Assembly: GCA_024278595.1 (NCBI GenBank)
Contig: JAJRSW010000104.1
Location: 1-62,291 of the forward strand
Direction: 5' to 3'
Length of the DNA stretch: 62,291 nucleotides
Source: Fidelibacterota bacterium
GTDB taxonomy: Bacteria > Fidelibacterota > UBA8477 > JABMPR01
Shown here piece by piece: positions 1 to 7,644 of this stretch. Numbering within the stretch: the stretch's first letter is position 1; each line of letters begins with the position of its first letter. A program made the position numbers and the translations under genes. The notes beneath the pieces were generated by a model. It had not been told where the DNA came from and did not search any database. It saw nothing but the letters and a program-made list of their open reading frames with translations.

Positions 1-13
1 CACTAGTGTCATG

Positions 14-706
14 TCAAGTAACTAATTTCGGGTAAAGTGTTTTAAGTTTCACTCTTGCATTTTTAGTTGTGAACTGCCAATTAATTTTTGCTTCCATGTT
101 ATTTCTTGCTTTAGCCCATGCTTGCACTTCTTCGATCACTTCTTCTATGTTGTCAATTCTCCTATTGAGACACTGACCATTGAGCACATTCAGTTCAATC
201 TCAGCCATGTTCAGCCAGCTCCCATGCTTCGGGGTGTAAACAAAGTCAAACCGATCCCATATACGCTTGGCCTCCTCTGCTTTGAACACTTCATATAGGG
301 CGCTTGGTGAATGGGTATTCAGGTTATCCATTACCAATGTGATCTTTTTGGCTTTTTTGTATTGGCTGTCAGCAATTTCCTTTATGAAATATGCCCAATC
401 CTTTTTCTTCTTGTTGGTCTTTACTTCAACATACCTTGTTCCCCTAAGGGGCTCATTTGCCATAAATATGTTACAGACCCCGCATCGTTTGTATTCAAAG
501 TCAACCTTCTCTACTGACCCCGGCTTCAATGGAATGGGAGTTCTTATTTCACTGATCAACTGTTTGGGAGATTCGTCCATACAGACAACCGGATAATTTT
601 CATCATAAGGTAGCTTGTATACATCCAGAACCTGTTCCATGTGTGCCACAAAACTACTATTATTGCGAGGCGATATAAGCCAACCCTTCTGACGCCAGGG
701 TTTCAA
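14..706 (-). CDS. IS630 transposase, C-terminal DDE endonuclease part (orfB)
   Basis: 230 residues forming the DDE_3 endonuclease core. The first Asp is in VVCMDESPKQ, the second in ITLVMDNLNTHSP, and the Glu is in the HGSWLNMAEIELNVLN segment that is characteristic of IS630 enzymes. These are the metal-binding residues for cut-and-paste transposition into TA. It overlaps orfA by four bases in another frame and is most likely made as a fusion by slippage on the A8 tract. The frame is open throughout. Confidence 0.88.
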   Translation of the reverse strand: MKPWRQKGWLISPRNNSSFVAHMEQVLDVYKLPYDENYPVVCMDESPKQLISEIRTPIPLKPGSVEKVDFEYKRCGVCNIFMANEPLRGTRYVEVKTNKKKKDWAYFIKEIADSQYKKAKKITLVMDNLNTHSPSALYEVFKAEEAKRIWDRFDFVYTPKHGSWLNMAEIELNVLNGQCLNRRIDNIEEVIEEVQAWAKARNNMEAKINWQFTTKNARVKLKTLYPKLVT

Positions 707-1146
707 TTCGTTTTTTTTAAAACGGTACGGACTGTTTCGTGGGAAATTGAATCTACATATTTCAGCTCAACCATCTTGTTTGAAAGCAACCTTAAGGACC
801 ACCTTGCAAAACCTTTAGGAGGGCGCCCGCAGCTTAGGGCAATCAAGTGTGCTTCAACATCACCATCAATCCTTGATGGGTAGACACGTTCAATTTTCTT
901 TCCATATAATGCGATCTCAAAACCATCAAGCACAAATCTCTTTCTTGTGTTCTCCAATGTCTTTACTGTGACATTCAGAAAACTGGAAATCTTTTCATCC
1001 TTTTCTCGATTGCCTCCGACGGCCTCATTGCTATTCAGCAAAATGTAGGCATTGCGAATGATTCTGGCACTGCGCTTACCTTTTCTTGTGATTTCTGCAA
1101 GAATTTCAACTTCTTCATCTGTCAATGTTACGTGATACTTTTTCAT
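703..1146 (-). CDS. IS630 transposase, N-terminal helix-turn-helix part (orfA)
   Basis: About 147 residues, starting at the ATG at 1146 (MKKYHVTLTDEE). An upstream in-frame start at 1197 would sit inside the terminal repeat and is unlikely. The sequence fits the HTH region of IS630 transposases (ARIIRNAYILL, then a kinase-like GRPPKGFARWSLRLL segment), which binds the inverted repeats. It ends four bases into the next frame. A run of eight A (on this strand, at 711-718) lies just before its stop, a classic slippage site, so OrfA is probably extended by frameshifting into OrfB to make the full transposase of about 375 residues. Frameshifting is inferred from sequence only. Confidence 0.85.
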   Translation of the reverse strand: MKKYHVTLTDEEVEILAEITRKGKRSARIIRNAYILLNSNEAVGGNREKDEKISSFLNVTVKTLENTRKRFVLDGFEIALYGKKIERVYPSRIDGDVEAHLIALSCGRPPKGFARWSLRLLSNKMVELKYVDSISHETVRTVLKKTN

Positions 1147-1228
1147 GTGTTTTTGTTGCAATATAATAATTATAACCGGAAATACTACACTTGACATGAC
1201 ACTAGCTACAGGTAGTCAGATTTGTTGT

Positions 1229-1618
1229 CTAGTCCATCTCTCCCAACATTTGTTCAATTGTCTCAGCAAGAGGAGTGATTTGGTGTTCACAAACCCAAAA
1301 TATCTGTTCAGCGTCGATATCAAAGTAGTGATGAGTGATAATATCTCGCATCCCCATAGCCCCCTTCCAATCGACTTTTGGATATCTAGCAAGAAGAGAT
1401 TTTTCTGTAATTTTGTCGAGATTCTTCAGGCTCTCTCCAACAGCTATGACCAACATGCAAATTGCATCTAGTTTTTCCGTGCCAGCCGGTGTATTGGTAA
1501 AATCATCAACAGACTTAATAGGACTGAAGCGATCCTGAATGGTCCGGGTTGCATTTAGAATCTGATTTAGAATATCCTGAACGAGGTTTTTATCATACAT
1601 AAATTGCTTCTTGCTCAA
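1229..1618 (-). CDS. hepT: HepT-like ribonuclease toxin (DUF86)
   Basis: 129 residues, predicted all-helical. Near residues 90-100 it has the HEPN-family RNase signature R-x4-6-H (RDIITHHYFDID), followed by the Tyr that the MntA partner adenylylates in characterised systems. The usual DUF86 segment GESLKNL precedes it. The family cleaves tRNA or mRNA and is neutralised by the nucleotidyltransferase encoded just upstream. Its start overlaps the end of mntA by 26 bases, so the two are translationally coupled. It lies directly beside the IS630 copy and looks intact. Confidence 0.88.
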   Translation of the reverse strand: MSKKQFMYDKNLVQDILNQILNATRTIQDRFSPIKSVDDFTNTPAGTEKLDAICMLVIAVGESLKNLDKITEKSLLARYPKVDWKGAMGMRDIITHHYFDIDAEQIFWVCEHQITPLAETIEQMLGEMD

Positions 1619-1883
1619 TCCGCTGTTTTAAACTTGGGTTCATGACTTTACGCAATCGAACGATATCAACTGGCTTAATCAGTTGCTTTTCAAGATCCTC
1701 TTTTATATGGACGATGATGTATGGATCAGGTGTCTGAGTCTGTATTACGATATCGATGTCACTGGTGTCATTGGCTTGATCTCTGACAACAGATCCGAAA
1801 ATCCCAAGCAATGTGATGCCATATTTCTCAGCCGATAGCTTTTTGTAGTCTGTTAAAATGTTGATCACATCTGACCGTGTCAT
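1593..1883 (-). CDS. mntA: MntA-like minimal nucleotidyltransferase antitoxin
   Basis: About 96 residues when started at the ATG at 1883, which has an AAAGG site seven bases upstream; a TTG 30 bases earlier is possible. It carries the nucleotidyltransferase motif GS-x10-D-x-D (GSVVRDQANDTSDIDIVI). In characterised MntA-HepT pairs this protein transfers AMP groups onto the Tyr of HepT, silencing its RNase. The order mntA-hepT and the overlap match known operons. It lies just outside the tRNA-derived repeats, so it belongs to the host flank or to an older island. Confidence 0.87.
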   Translation of the reverse strand: MTRSDVINILTDYKKLSAEKYGITLLGIFGSVVRDQANDTSDIDIVIQTQTPDPYIIVHIKEDLEKQLIKPVDIVRLRKVMNPSLKQRIEQEAIYV

Positions 1884-1913
1884 GCTTGACCTTTCTAAAG
1901 TCATGAAATCCAA

Positions 1914-2373
1914 ATACTCAGTGCGAATATAATAAATACACCCAGCTATAGTTGCTAAAATATGTTGCCGGACAGACTGGCTACAATAGTGTGCTTGAGT
2001 GAACTACCTGAGATGTGTTAACACATAAAAAGGAACTGGGATCTGAATAATTATCGTTTCTAGAATGTCGTTACTTGCAGTCCGACAAGTTTCTTTGAAT
2101 ATTGACGCCCCCGCAGAAAGTCCCTCTCGCAGAGTGTTGTTATTTATAGGTTTAGGCGTATTTGCCATAAGTAAGTGTATTTATTATACATAGAGTATAT
2201 TCTATGTTTTTCCAAATACTTTTTGCGAGGTCATCAATATTGAATAACGAACAAGGAATGAAGAATAACGAAGTAGAGACTTCTAAAATCTTCAATCGGT
2301 GTTCCTATCGGCTTGTTCTTAAATCAAAAAGCCACGCATCCTTGAAAAACCTCAGGAAGACGTGGCTTAAGTT
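1914..2373. other. Gene-free stretch left of the tRNA-derived repeats
   Basis: No convincing coding region. A rightward open frame at 2204-2473 reads through the tRNA fragment and codes for nothing recognisable. The right part (2326-2368) is a hairpin that would have terminated the original tRNA transcript. The remainder probably holds the promoter of the leftward mntA-hepT operon. Confidence 0.5.
2326..2368 (-). terminator. Terminator hairpin of the displaced tRNA 3' end
   Basis: Arms AAGCCACG and CGTGGCTT pair around a loop of about 24 bases and, read leftward, are followed by a run of T. It lies immediately downstream of the leftward tRNA fragment at 2374-2419, as expected for the original tRNA terminator before island insertion. 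Confidence 0.6.
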
Positions 2374-2419
2374 GTGGGCCCACAGGGACTTGAACCCCGA
2401 ACCGACGGATTATGAGTCC
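2374..2419 (-). repeat. tRNA 3'-end fragment, outermost attachment-site copy
   Basis: 46 bases identical to 5685-5730 and matching the 3' half of the intact tRNA at 41851-41927 with one mismatch. It covers the acceptor, T arm and anticodon region but stops before the D arm, so it is not a functional tRNA. It lacks an encoded CCA (the tail reads CAA). Such truncated copies mark the far ends of elements integrated at a tRNA 3' end. It delimits a small island up to the next copy. Confidence 0.85.
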
Positions 2420-2480
2420 CAGTCCACTAGTTGTTATTATTGGACATACGGTAGGGGTGTGGCTGGAAAGTAACCAAGGT

Positions 2481-2519
2481 AAAAAAAGCCCCTGAGTTTT
2501 GAGGTCAGAGGCTTTTTTA
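2481..2519. terminator. Bidirectional rho-independent terminator
   Basis: A GC-rich stem (AAGCCcCTGA pairing with TCAGAGGCTT) has A and T runs on its two sides, so it can stop transcription both ways. It lies just after the leftward sorting-domain remnant at 2537-2878. Confidence 0.8.
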
Positions 2520-2536
2520 TACTATATCATCTTCGT

Positions 2537-2878
2537 TTATCCTATAAGCACTGCCTTCTGCACGGCTCTAAACTCCGGTGTTGAGAAGGAGATCAGGTAG
2601 ACACCGCTAGCGGCTTGTCTACCGATATTGTTGAGCCCGTACCACTGGAGTGAATGATAGCCGGCTGGTTTATCTGAGACCTCATAGCTCCAAATGTTAC
2701 GTCCGAGGATGTCAAAAATAGCGATGGATACATCCGTTACCTCAGGTAGATCGAACTTGATCGTCGTTGGCGGATTAAAGGGATTAGGGTAGCTCTGCCG
2801 GAGGGCATACTCCCGAGGTATTCTCGCTTCACTTTTTGTACCTACGAGCACATCAATACTCTGATCAGCAGGTTTCAA
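2537..2878 (-). pseudogene. Remnant of a secreted protein: type IX sorting domain only
   Basis: Up to 113 residues that contain little but a FlgD-like C-terminal sorting domain. The motif YPNPFNPPTT is followed by the beta-sandwich pattern IAIFDILGRNIW, then GYHSLQWYGLNNIGRQAASGVYLI, then the terminal basic strand. There is no signal peptide, no passenger domain and only a TTG as start. The real gene must have extended upstream, but the sequence changes abruptly near 2865-2878 into a similar fragment on the other strand. This is the stump of a larger surface or secreted protein gene. Confidence 0.75.
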
Positions 2879-3010
2879 CCAGCAGGCAGTTATGAATCAC
2901 TCTGGGATGGCACAGATGATGTTGGGAAAGAAGTCAGTACGGGAATGTATTTTGCAAGGATTAGAGCTGGCAAGTTTACGGATGTAATTAAAATGGTGTA
3001 CTTGCAGTAG
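2879..3010 (+). pseudogene. Second sorting-domain remnant, opposite strand
   Basis: Rightward, the frame reads PAGSYESLWDGTDDVGKE, then STGMYFARIRAGK, and ends in IKMVYLQ and a stop. This is the last 43 or so residues of another FlgD-like/type IX sorting domain. No start codon or YPNPFNP segment is left; the upstream part is replaced by the leftward remnant at 2537-2878. A terminator follows at 3028-3072. The head-to-head arrangement points to a deletion or inversion between two homologous genes. Confidence 0.75.
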
Positions 3011-3027
3011 GATATTGAAATTGCTCT

Positions 3028-3072
3028 AAGCCCCTCGTTGAGCAGATGTGTTCTGTGGGGGGCTATTTTTTT
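3028..3072 (+). terminator. Terminator after the rightward sorting-domain remnant
   Basis: AAGCCCC pairs with GGGGGCT across a loop of about 22 bases and is followed by ATTTTTTT. It lies 17 bases after the stop codon of the remnant, consistent with the true 3' end of a former gene. Confidence 0.65.
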
Positions 3073-3140
3073 AATTAGGCAGATGTTTCATTCCCTGGTG
3101 GCTGTACCCATACAGTCAGAGACATAACAATCCTTTTTTC

Positions 3141-3170
3141 TGACACAAATATTTATATATTTATGTGTCA
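3141..3170 (+). promoter_or_regulatory. Palindromic operator before abiEi
   Basis: An inverted repeat with outer arms TGACACA and TGTGTCA (3141-3147 and 3164-3170) and an AT-rich centre containing TATATAT. It ends eight bases before the abiEi start codon. AbiEi antitoxins of characterised systems bind inverted repeats at their own promoter to repress it, so this is a good candidate autoregulatory site. No clear Shine-Dalgarno sequence sits between the palindrome and the ATG. Confidence 0.6.
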
Positions 3171-3178
3171 AAAATATT

Positions 3179-3802
3179 ATGGGAAAATCTATACACAGCA
3201 CTGATAGTCAAATACTTAGCCGTATATATGGTCACGGTAGGGGTTGGGTGTTTACTCCAAACCATTTTAAAGATCTGGGAAGTCGCAATGCCATTGCCTC
3301 TGCGTTGAAACGCCAGAAGCAAACGGGTCGTATCCGGCAACTAGCTCGCGGATTATATGACTACCCCAAAACCGACTCGGAACTAGGTATCCTTGAGCCG
3401 TCCATGGATGATATAGCAAATGCCTTGGCTGGTCGTGATGCAGTTCGATTGCAGCCCTCTGGAGCCTATGCTGCCAATCTGCTAGGGATATCCACACAGG
3501 TCCCCATGAAGATCATCTACCTGACCGATGGTCTACCCCGGACGGTTACTGTTGGAAAGCGTCAGATCATTCTAAAACGCACTACTCCTCGCAACATGGC
3601 CATGGCTGGTCGAATCAGTGGGTTGGTCACCCAAGCTCTTAAATATATGGGACAGGATCAGGTGAATGAATCTGTAATCACTGGATTGAAGAATCGTTTG
3701 GATGAATCTGCCCGGGCCCAACTATTGAAGGACATTCGATTTGTCCCAGCTTGGATCGGGGATGTATTCCGGGAGATTTCACAAGCAGGAGACGTTGAAT
3801 GA
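3179..3802 (+). CDS. abiEi: AbiEi-family antitoxin/transcriptional repressor (DUF6088)
   Basis: 207 residues. An N-terminal winged-helix region (QILSRIYGHGRGWVFTPNHF, then SALKRQKQTGRIRQLARGLYD) is followed by the DUF6088 core (GAYAANLLGIS, then KIIYLTDG, then VGKRQIILKRT). AbiEi proteins repress their operon and counter the nucleotidyltransferase toxin without binding it directly (type IV). The stop overlaps the toxin start in ATGA, so the genes are coupled. The pair lies in a small island between two tRNA-derived repeats and probably stabilises it or gives abortive phage defence. Confidence 0.88.
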   Translation: MGKSIHSTDSQILSRIYGHGRGWVFTPNHFKDLGSRNAIASALKRQKQTGRIRQLARGLYDYPKTDSELGILEPSMDDIANALAGRDAVRLQPSGAYAANLLGISTQVPMKIIYLTDGLPRTVTVGKRQIILKRTTPRNMAMAGRISGLVTQALKYMGQDQVNESVITGLKNRLDESARAQLLKDIRFVPAWIGDVFREISQAGDVE

Positions 3803-4830
3803 AATCCTTTATTAACCTGCCGAAAGCTCGCCGGCAACTGATCTTTACTCAGACTGAAGCTAAGACTGGATTGCCAGCGATATCTGTGGAAAAGGACTTT
3901 TGGGTGTGCTGGGTCCTGGACAAACTCTTTCATTTACCGACCTGTGGTAAGGAGTTGACTTTCAAGGGCGGCACTTCTCTGTCGAAGGGGTGGCAGATTA
4001 TTGATCGGTTTTCAGAAGATATCGATATCGTTATCAATAAGGGCAGCCTCGGGTTTGGTGGTGAGAAGTCTCCTGAGCAGGCACCTACTACCAGCCAAGA
4101 ACAGAAACGTCTCAAAAGGCTTAAAAAAGCTAGTAGGCAGTACATCGTTGACAATCTTGAACCGGAACTACGTGCAGCCATTAAATCTGAAATAGATTCG
4201 GATCATCCCTGGCAGTTGGAAGAAGATCTGGAAGATCCGGATCGGCAGACACTGCTATTCACCTATCCTACAGTATTCCCTGATGCTGAGAGCTATATCA
4301 AGCGGATAGTAAAAATCGAAATGGGGGCAAGATCAGATACTGAGCCGGTAGAGGATATTGAGGTTACACCCTACATTAGCGCTGCATTTCCAGATTTATT
4401 ATCTCATGATAAAATTCCTGTCCGAGCAGTGGCACCAAAGCGAACCTTTTGGGAAAAAGCCATGCTCCTTCATGAGGAGACTTTCCGTCCCGAAGAGAAG
4501 AAACGTCGTAAAGCCTACCTAGCCAGACATTATTATGACCTTTACCAGATGATACAAGCTGGTATCGGAAGAGAAGCAGTTGAAGATATGGAGCTGTTTA
4601 AGCGGGTCGCTGCTCATCGGAAAGTGTACTTCAATATCACATGGGTAGATTATGATACCCTACGTCCTGGCAATCTCCGTATCCTTCCCCAAGATGATCA
4701 GTTACCAGACTGGCGAAATGACTATGCCAGTATGAAGTCAGAAATGTTTTTCGGTCCGGTACCTAAATTCGATGAGATGTTATCAGTCATTGAAGCATTC
4801 CAGAATGAATTCAATGCGCTGAAGTTTTAA
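3799..4830 (+). CDS. abiEii: AbiEii-family nucleotidyltransferase toxin
   Basis: 343 residues. Nucleotidyltransferase motif I is seen as FKGGTSLSKGWQIIDRFSED followed by IDIVI, with the GG-T-S-L pair and the D-x-D carboxylates. Further on, KRTFWEKAMLLHEE and YDLYQM are typical of AbiEii/AbiGii toxins, which transfer nucleotides to tRNA or other targets and arrest growth. The stop codon TAA at 4828-4830 is formed by the TA target site plus the first base of the adjoining MITE-like repeat, so the native C-terminus may have been changed slightly. Confidence 0.88.
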   Translation: MKSFINLPKARRQLIFTQTEAKTGLPAISVEKDFWVCWVLDKLFHLPTCGKELTFKGGTSLSKGWQIIDRFSEDIDIVINKGSLGFGGEKSPEQAPTTSQEQKRLKRLKKASRQYIVDNLEPELRAAIKSEIDSDHPWQLEEDLEDPDRQTLLFTYPTVFPDAESYIKRIVKIEMGARSDTEPVEDIEVTPYISAAFPDLLSHDKIPVRAVAPKRTFWEKAMLLHEETFRPEEKKRRKAYLARHYYDLYQMIQAGIGREAVEDMELFKRVAAHRKVYFNITWVDYDTLRPGNLRILPQDDQLPDWRNDYASMKSEMFFGPVPKFDEMLSVIEAFQNEFNALKF

Positions 4831-5005
4831 CCTGCATTATTCATGAATTATTGCCACGAAGACACCAAGCCACGAAGATTATTAAAGTTATGAACAGGGT
4901 CATTTTAAACAGAATTATTTGCATCTGTGAGTGATAATTTTTACTAAGCATATATTTTTTAGAACTTTGTGCCTTCGTGACTTAGTGGCTATGAATTATT
5001 CAGGT
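4830..5005. repeat. 176-bp MITE-like repeat, copy 1
   Basis: This sequence recurs at 54244-54419 with the same length and only a handful of differences. Its ends are imperfect inverted repeats (ACCTGCATTATTCAT against ACCTGAATAATTCAT, then a CCACGAAG-rich part), and both copies are flanked by TA (4828-4829 and 5006-5007). It has no open reading frame. It fits a non-autonomous element moved by an IS630/mariner-type transposase. It separates abiEii from an IS21 fragment. Confidence 0.8.
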
Positions 5006-5007
5006 TA

Positions 5008-5306
5008 AGATGTTTATTTGCATAGCGGTACAGGGCCGACTTGCTGCCTTTATAACCTTTTGACTTTAAATCCTCATATATCCGCGATACCCACAAGCGC
5101 TTATTAATAAAGCTGTCCAGAATAAACTCTCCGAAGGGTTTTAGATCCAGGTTGATCTCTTCCTTATGCTCATAGCCATTATGCTGTTACCTCTTGAGAG
5201 CTGCTCTGACTGTATTTCGGGAAATACCCATCAGTTTGGTTATGGCCCGGGTACCCATTTTTGGATTACGTCTCTTCAGGTTCTGTATTGTTACCCAATC
5301 TTCCAT
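5008..5306 (-). pseudogene. istA: IS21-family istA transposase fragment
   Basis: Leftward from the ATG at 5306 the frame reads MEDWVTIQNLKRRNPKMG and then ITKLMGISRNTVRAALKR, the N-terminal helix-turn-helix of IstA. After an in-frame TAA it continues as LWVSRIYEDLKSKGYKGSKS, still IstA-like. It stops at the edge of the MITE-like repeat, so nearly all of the catalytic domain and istB are missing. Dead remnant. Confidence 0.75.
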
Positions 5307-5451
5307 TGAAATCACCTTTCTGTTCCTTCTGCTATTTTTGAATAATGTTCTCGGTAGCCTTTACCGAAATCTGATTACTCACGCAAAATAGCGGAAGTGC
5401 ATTCTTTCCCGTCACTCTGATAAATCAGAATAATGGGGCTTTAGGTGGGTC

Positions 5452-5506
5452 AATTTTCAGCGAGAAAATAGGGTCAGTTTTCAGCGGGAATTTTCACCCT
5501 ATCCGT
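5452..5506. repeat. IS21 terminal repeats (one end of the remnant)
   Basis: Two near-identical units, GGGTCAATTTTCAGCGAGAA and GGGTCAGTTTTCAGCGGGAA, stand in tandem upstream of the istA fragment. Multiple direct repeats of this kind are the transposase-binding ends of IS21 elements. They confirm that the fragment at 5008-5306 is the left-over end of such an element. Confidence 0.7.
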
Positions 5507-5661
5507 CAACTTTTGAGACTGTAACATAATGTTTTCTATCTAGTTGATATATCCAATCCACCTTCAAACTGTGCCCACTCCATGTCCCAAAGTGTCCCAA
5601 TTTGTCCATATTGGATAGATTACTCGAAAAACTGATTAAAAAGAAAACCCATCGTAACTCT

Positions 5662-5731
5662 ATGAATTACAAGGGGTTTAGAATGTGGGCCCACAGGGAC
5701 TTGAACCCCGAACCGACGGATTATGAGTCCG
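5662..5731 (-). repeat. Left attachment site (attL) of the prophage, tRNA fragment
   Basis: Bases 5685-5731 copy the 3' half of the CAT-anticodon tRNA at the right edge of the prophage (one mismatch). A further 20 bases on the left (TGAATTACAAGGGGTTTA) match the sequence beside the intact tRNA as well, giving a direct repeat of about 70 bases with few mismatches. The CCA is not conserved. The integrase gene begins only some 50 bases away, the usual layout for a tRNA-integrating phage. Confidence 0.88.
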
Positions 5732-5778
5732 AATTAACATGCTGTTAATAATAGAGATGCAAAATGTGCATCAAAATA

Positions 5779-6816
5779 CTAAAAGTTTTCCGCAATTTGC
5801 CCACCGATTTTCGATGCCAAATCTCCTAGCTCTGAAGGTAGGATATCCACGTAATGTTTCTCGGTGACTGTCACAGATGAGTGCCTCAGATACTTACTTA
5901 CCTGGTAGATATCTACTCCGCTCTGGAGAAGCCAAGCTCCACAAGTCCGACGAAGGTCATGAACAGAGGACTCGACTTCCGCTGCTTCTGCCATCTTCTG
6001 GTAGCGCCAGTAGAACCAGTCCAAGTTCACCAGGAAGGGGCCTGGCTTGTTCGCCCGATACTTCTTAAGTATCCGGACAGATTCAACACTCAAGTATAAT
6101 GGCTTCCCAGTATTCCCTTTGTCTTCGGGTTTAATTTGTTTCCGACTGAGGTTGATCTGGCTCCACCTGGCATCGATCACTTCCCTGGCTCTGGCTCCAG
6201 TCTGTAGGAGTAACTCCATAATGTCTAAAACAATTTGGCGTTCATCATCTCCTAACACAGTGGCTTTTTCCCTGATCGCTTTTACCTGCTCCTTGGTCAA
6301 CCAACGCACATCTATGGGCAGTTCCTTTGCCATTGTGATCTTTGGCATGACCATCCAACCGTTTTCGCTGCAGTACTTCAAAAATGCTTTCACATGTCTG
6401 AGCTCGGCATTTGCTCCACGAGCACTCCTCTTGTCTTCCCCCAGGAGTTTCGCTCGATATCCATCCAGCACCTGCCGGTTAATTGATTTTACATTCCCGT
6501 TGTAATATTCCTCGAAATTGTCCAGGGCTACTTCGTAACGCTTAACGGTCAGGTATTTCACTGTCCCTTGCTTCGATTCAATAAATAAGTCTCGAGCAGC
6601 TTTGAATGTAATATTTTTTGTTGAGTTGCTTGGAAGTTTATCTGGGTTGGCCTGATACCACGTGAATTCGGCTTCAACCTTCTTCCTGATCTCTTCAGCT
6701 TGCTCCTTAGTTGTGTGCAGGAGTTTCATTCGCCATTTGCCAGAAACGGGATCACGATAGCTCAGGCGATAGCAGGGTTGGCGCTTAGATTTTTTGTAGA
6801 GCTTTATTGTGGCCAT
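5779..6816 (-). CDS. int: Tyrosine-recombinase phage integrase
   Basis: 345 residues. A SAM-like core-binding domain lies at about 65-160 and the catalytic domain at about 170-335. Likely catalytic residues are Arg209 (TGARAREV), Lys238, His286 and Arg289 (HDLRRTC), His312 (LRHSS) and nucleophile Tyr322 (EKHYVDI). It sits 48 bases inside the left attachment repeat and should integrate and excise the prophage at the tRNA 3' end. It is the last gene of the leftward block, ten bases after the ImmA-type gene. No separate excisionase is adjacent; the helix-turn-helix protein at 14469 is a candidate. Confidence 0.95.
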   Translation of the reverse strand: MATIKLYKKSKRQPCYRLSYRDPVSGKWRMKLLHTTKEQAEEIRKKVEAEFTWYQANPDKLPSNSTKNITFKAARDLFIESKQGTVKYLTVKRYEVALDNFEEYYNGNVKSINRQVLDGYRAKLLGEDKRSARGANAELRHVKAFLKYCSENGWMVMPKITMAKELPIDVRWLTKEQVKAIREKATVLGDDERQIVLDIMELLLQTGARAREVIDARWSQINLSRKQIKPEDKGNTGKPLYLSVESVRILKKYRANKPGPFLVNLDWFYWRYQKMAEAAEVESSVHDLRRTCGAWLLQSGVDIYQVSKYLRHSSVTVTEKHYVDILPSELGDLASKIGGQIAENF

Positions 6817-6825
6817 TAAGAAAAA

Positions 6826-7641
6826 TCATAGTACTGGAGTAATTAACCCAATTGCTTGATAGGTGTTGTTAAAGAATTCACATTTGAACAAATGACTATT
6901 TTCTCCACCGTACTTAATGGTCACTTTGAAAGTATGTGGTTCAAGGGCTGTGGCTGCCATAGCGTTAGCAAACAATTCCTCTGCTTCTCCTACTGACCCT
7001 ATTGATGAAAAATATCGCTTCCTCATCTCATCTGAAACAACCGTGTAGGCTACCCACACAGAACCTTCCATGTCTTTATTGAGAACCAGCATAGCCGCAG
7101 GTAAATGAGTTGACTCGATGAACCGTCGACATGTCGAAGTAAGTGAAGTCTCGAATTGACTAGCAATGTGTGAAACGGTTGTGCTTGCAGCTTCATGAAA
7201 ATCTCTCGTATATTCCTGAAATAATGTTCCTTTAAATAATAAGTGTGCAGAGAACTGATTCGCTTCAATTTCCATTATATCGTGAGTGCTTTGTTTCATG
7301 TCGAGTTCTGAACATTGATAAAGAATTTCTCTATGGGTTGGGAGAACATAGTGACCAATTTCATGCCCATTACTGAAAAGTTTTCTATGCAGATTGGGCT
7401 CATTAATATCTAAGATTACTGCCTTTTCATTGATATCTAGGATTCCTCTCAATTCCAGTTGTTCTCCTGGTGCAACCTCTTTTTTAATTTCTCTAAGGTC
7501 ATAATCATGTAGACGGAGATTCAGGAAATCATTGACTTTCAATATATCAATTGGACCTGGCACATATTCGCCAGTGTTACGCAACAACCCATCAACCCAC
7601 TCTAGGATGGATAGTTCGGGGATAGCTACAATATTACTCAA
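6826..7641 (-). CDS. ImmA/IrrE-type metallopeptidase (first copy)
   Basis: 271 residues with a zinc-peptidase motif HEIGHYVLP near residue 93 (HExxH) and a downstream Glu in MEIEANQFSAHLL, the third zinc ligand expected of ImmA/IrrE enzymes. The C-terminal 90 residues form an extra domain I do not recognise. Relatives cleave Xre-type repressors to derepress phages or stress genes. It follows the zinc-finger/Xre gene by three bases, so the natural substrate could be that neighbour. Confidence 0.8.
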   Translation of the reverse strand: MSNIVAIPELSILEWVDGLLRNTGEYVPGPIDILKVNDFLNLRLHDYDLREIKKEVAPGEQLELRGILDINEKAVILDINEPNLHRKLFSNGHEIGHYVLPTHREILYQCSELDMKQSTHDIMEIEANQFSAHLLFKGTLFQEYTRDFHEAASTTVSHIASQFETSLTSTCRRFIESTHLPAAMLVLNKDMEGSVWVAYTVVSDEMRKRYFSSIGSVGEAEELFANAMAATALEPHTFKVTIKYGGENSHLFKCEFFNNTYQAIGLITPVL

Positions 7642-7644
7642 GGA

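Larger units (their letters stand above)
6..1202 (-). mobile_element. IS630-family insertion sequence, complete
   Basis: A 1.2-kb element bounded by 14-bp perfect inverted repeats (GTGTCATGTCAAGT at 6-19 and its complement at 1189-1202). Each end is flanked by the dinucleotide TA (4-5 and 1203-1204), the target duplication expected of IS630/Tc1-mariner transposases. Inside are two overlapping leftward reading frames, an HTH domain and a DDE endonuclease domain. The ends and reading frames look undamaged, so it may be mobile, but only one copy lies in the window. Confidence 0.9.

Noticed and set aside
2204-2473. Rightward open frame of 89 codons across the outer tRNA fragment
   Set aside because: Its middle translates the tRNA-derived repeat (AHRDLNPEPTDYES), a known false gene; no ribosome site and no homologous pattern.
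5194-5391. Rightward frame of 65 codons in the IS21 remnant
   Set aside because: Opposite to the istA fragment, which explains the sequence better.
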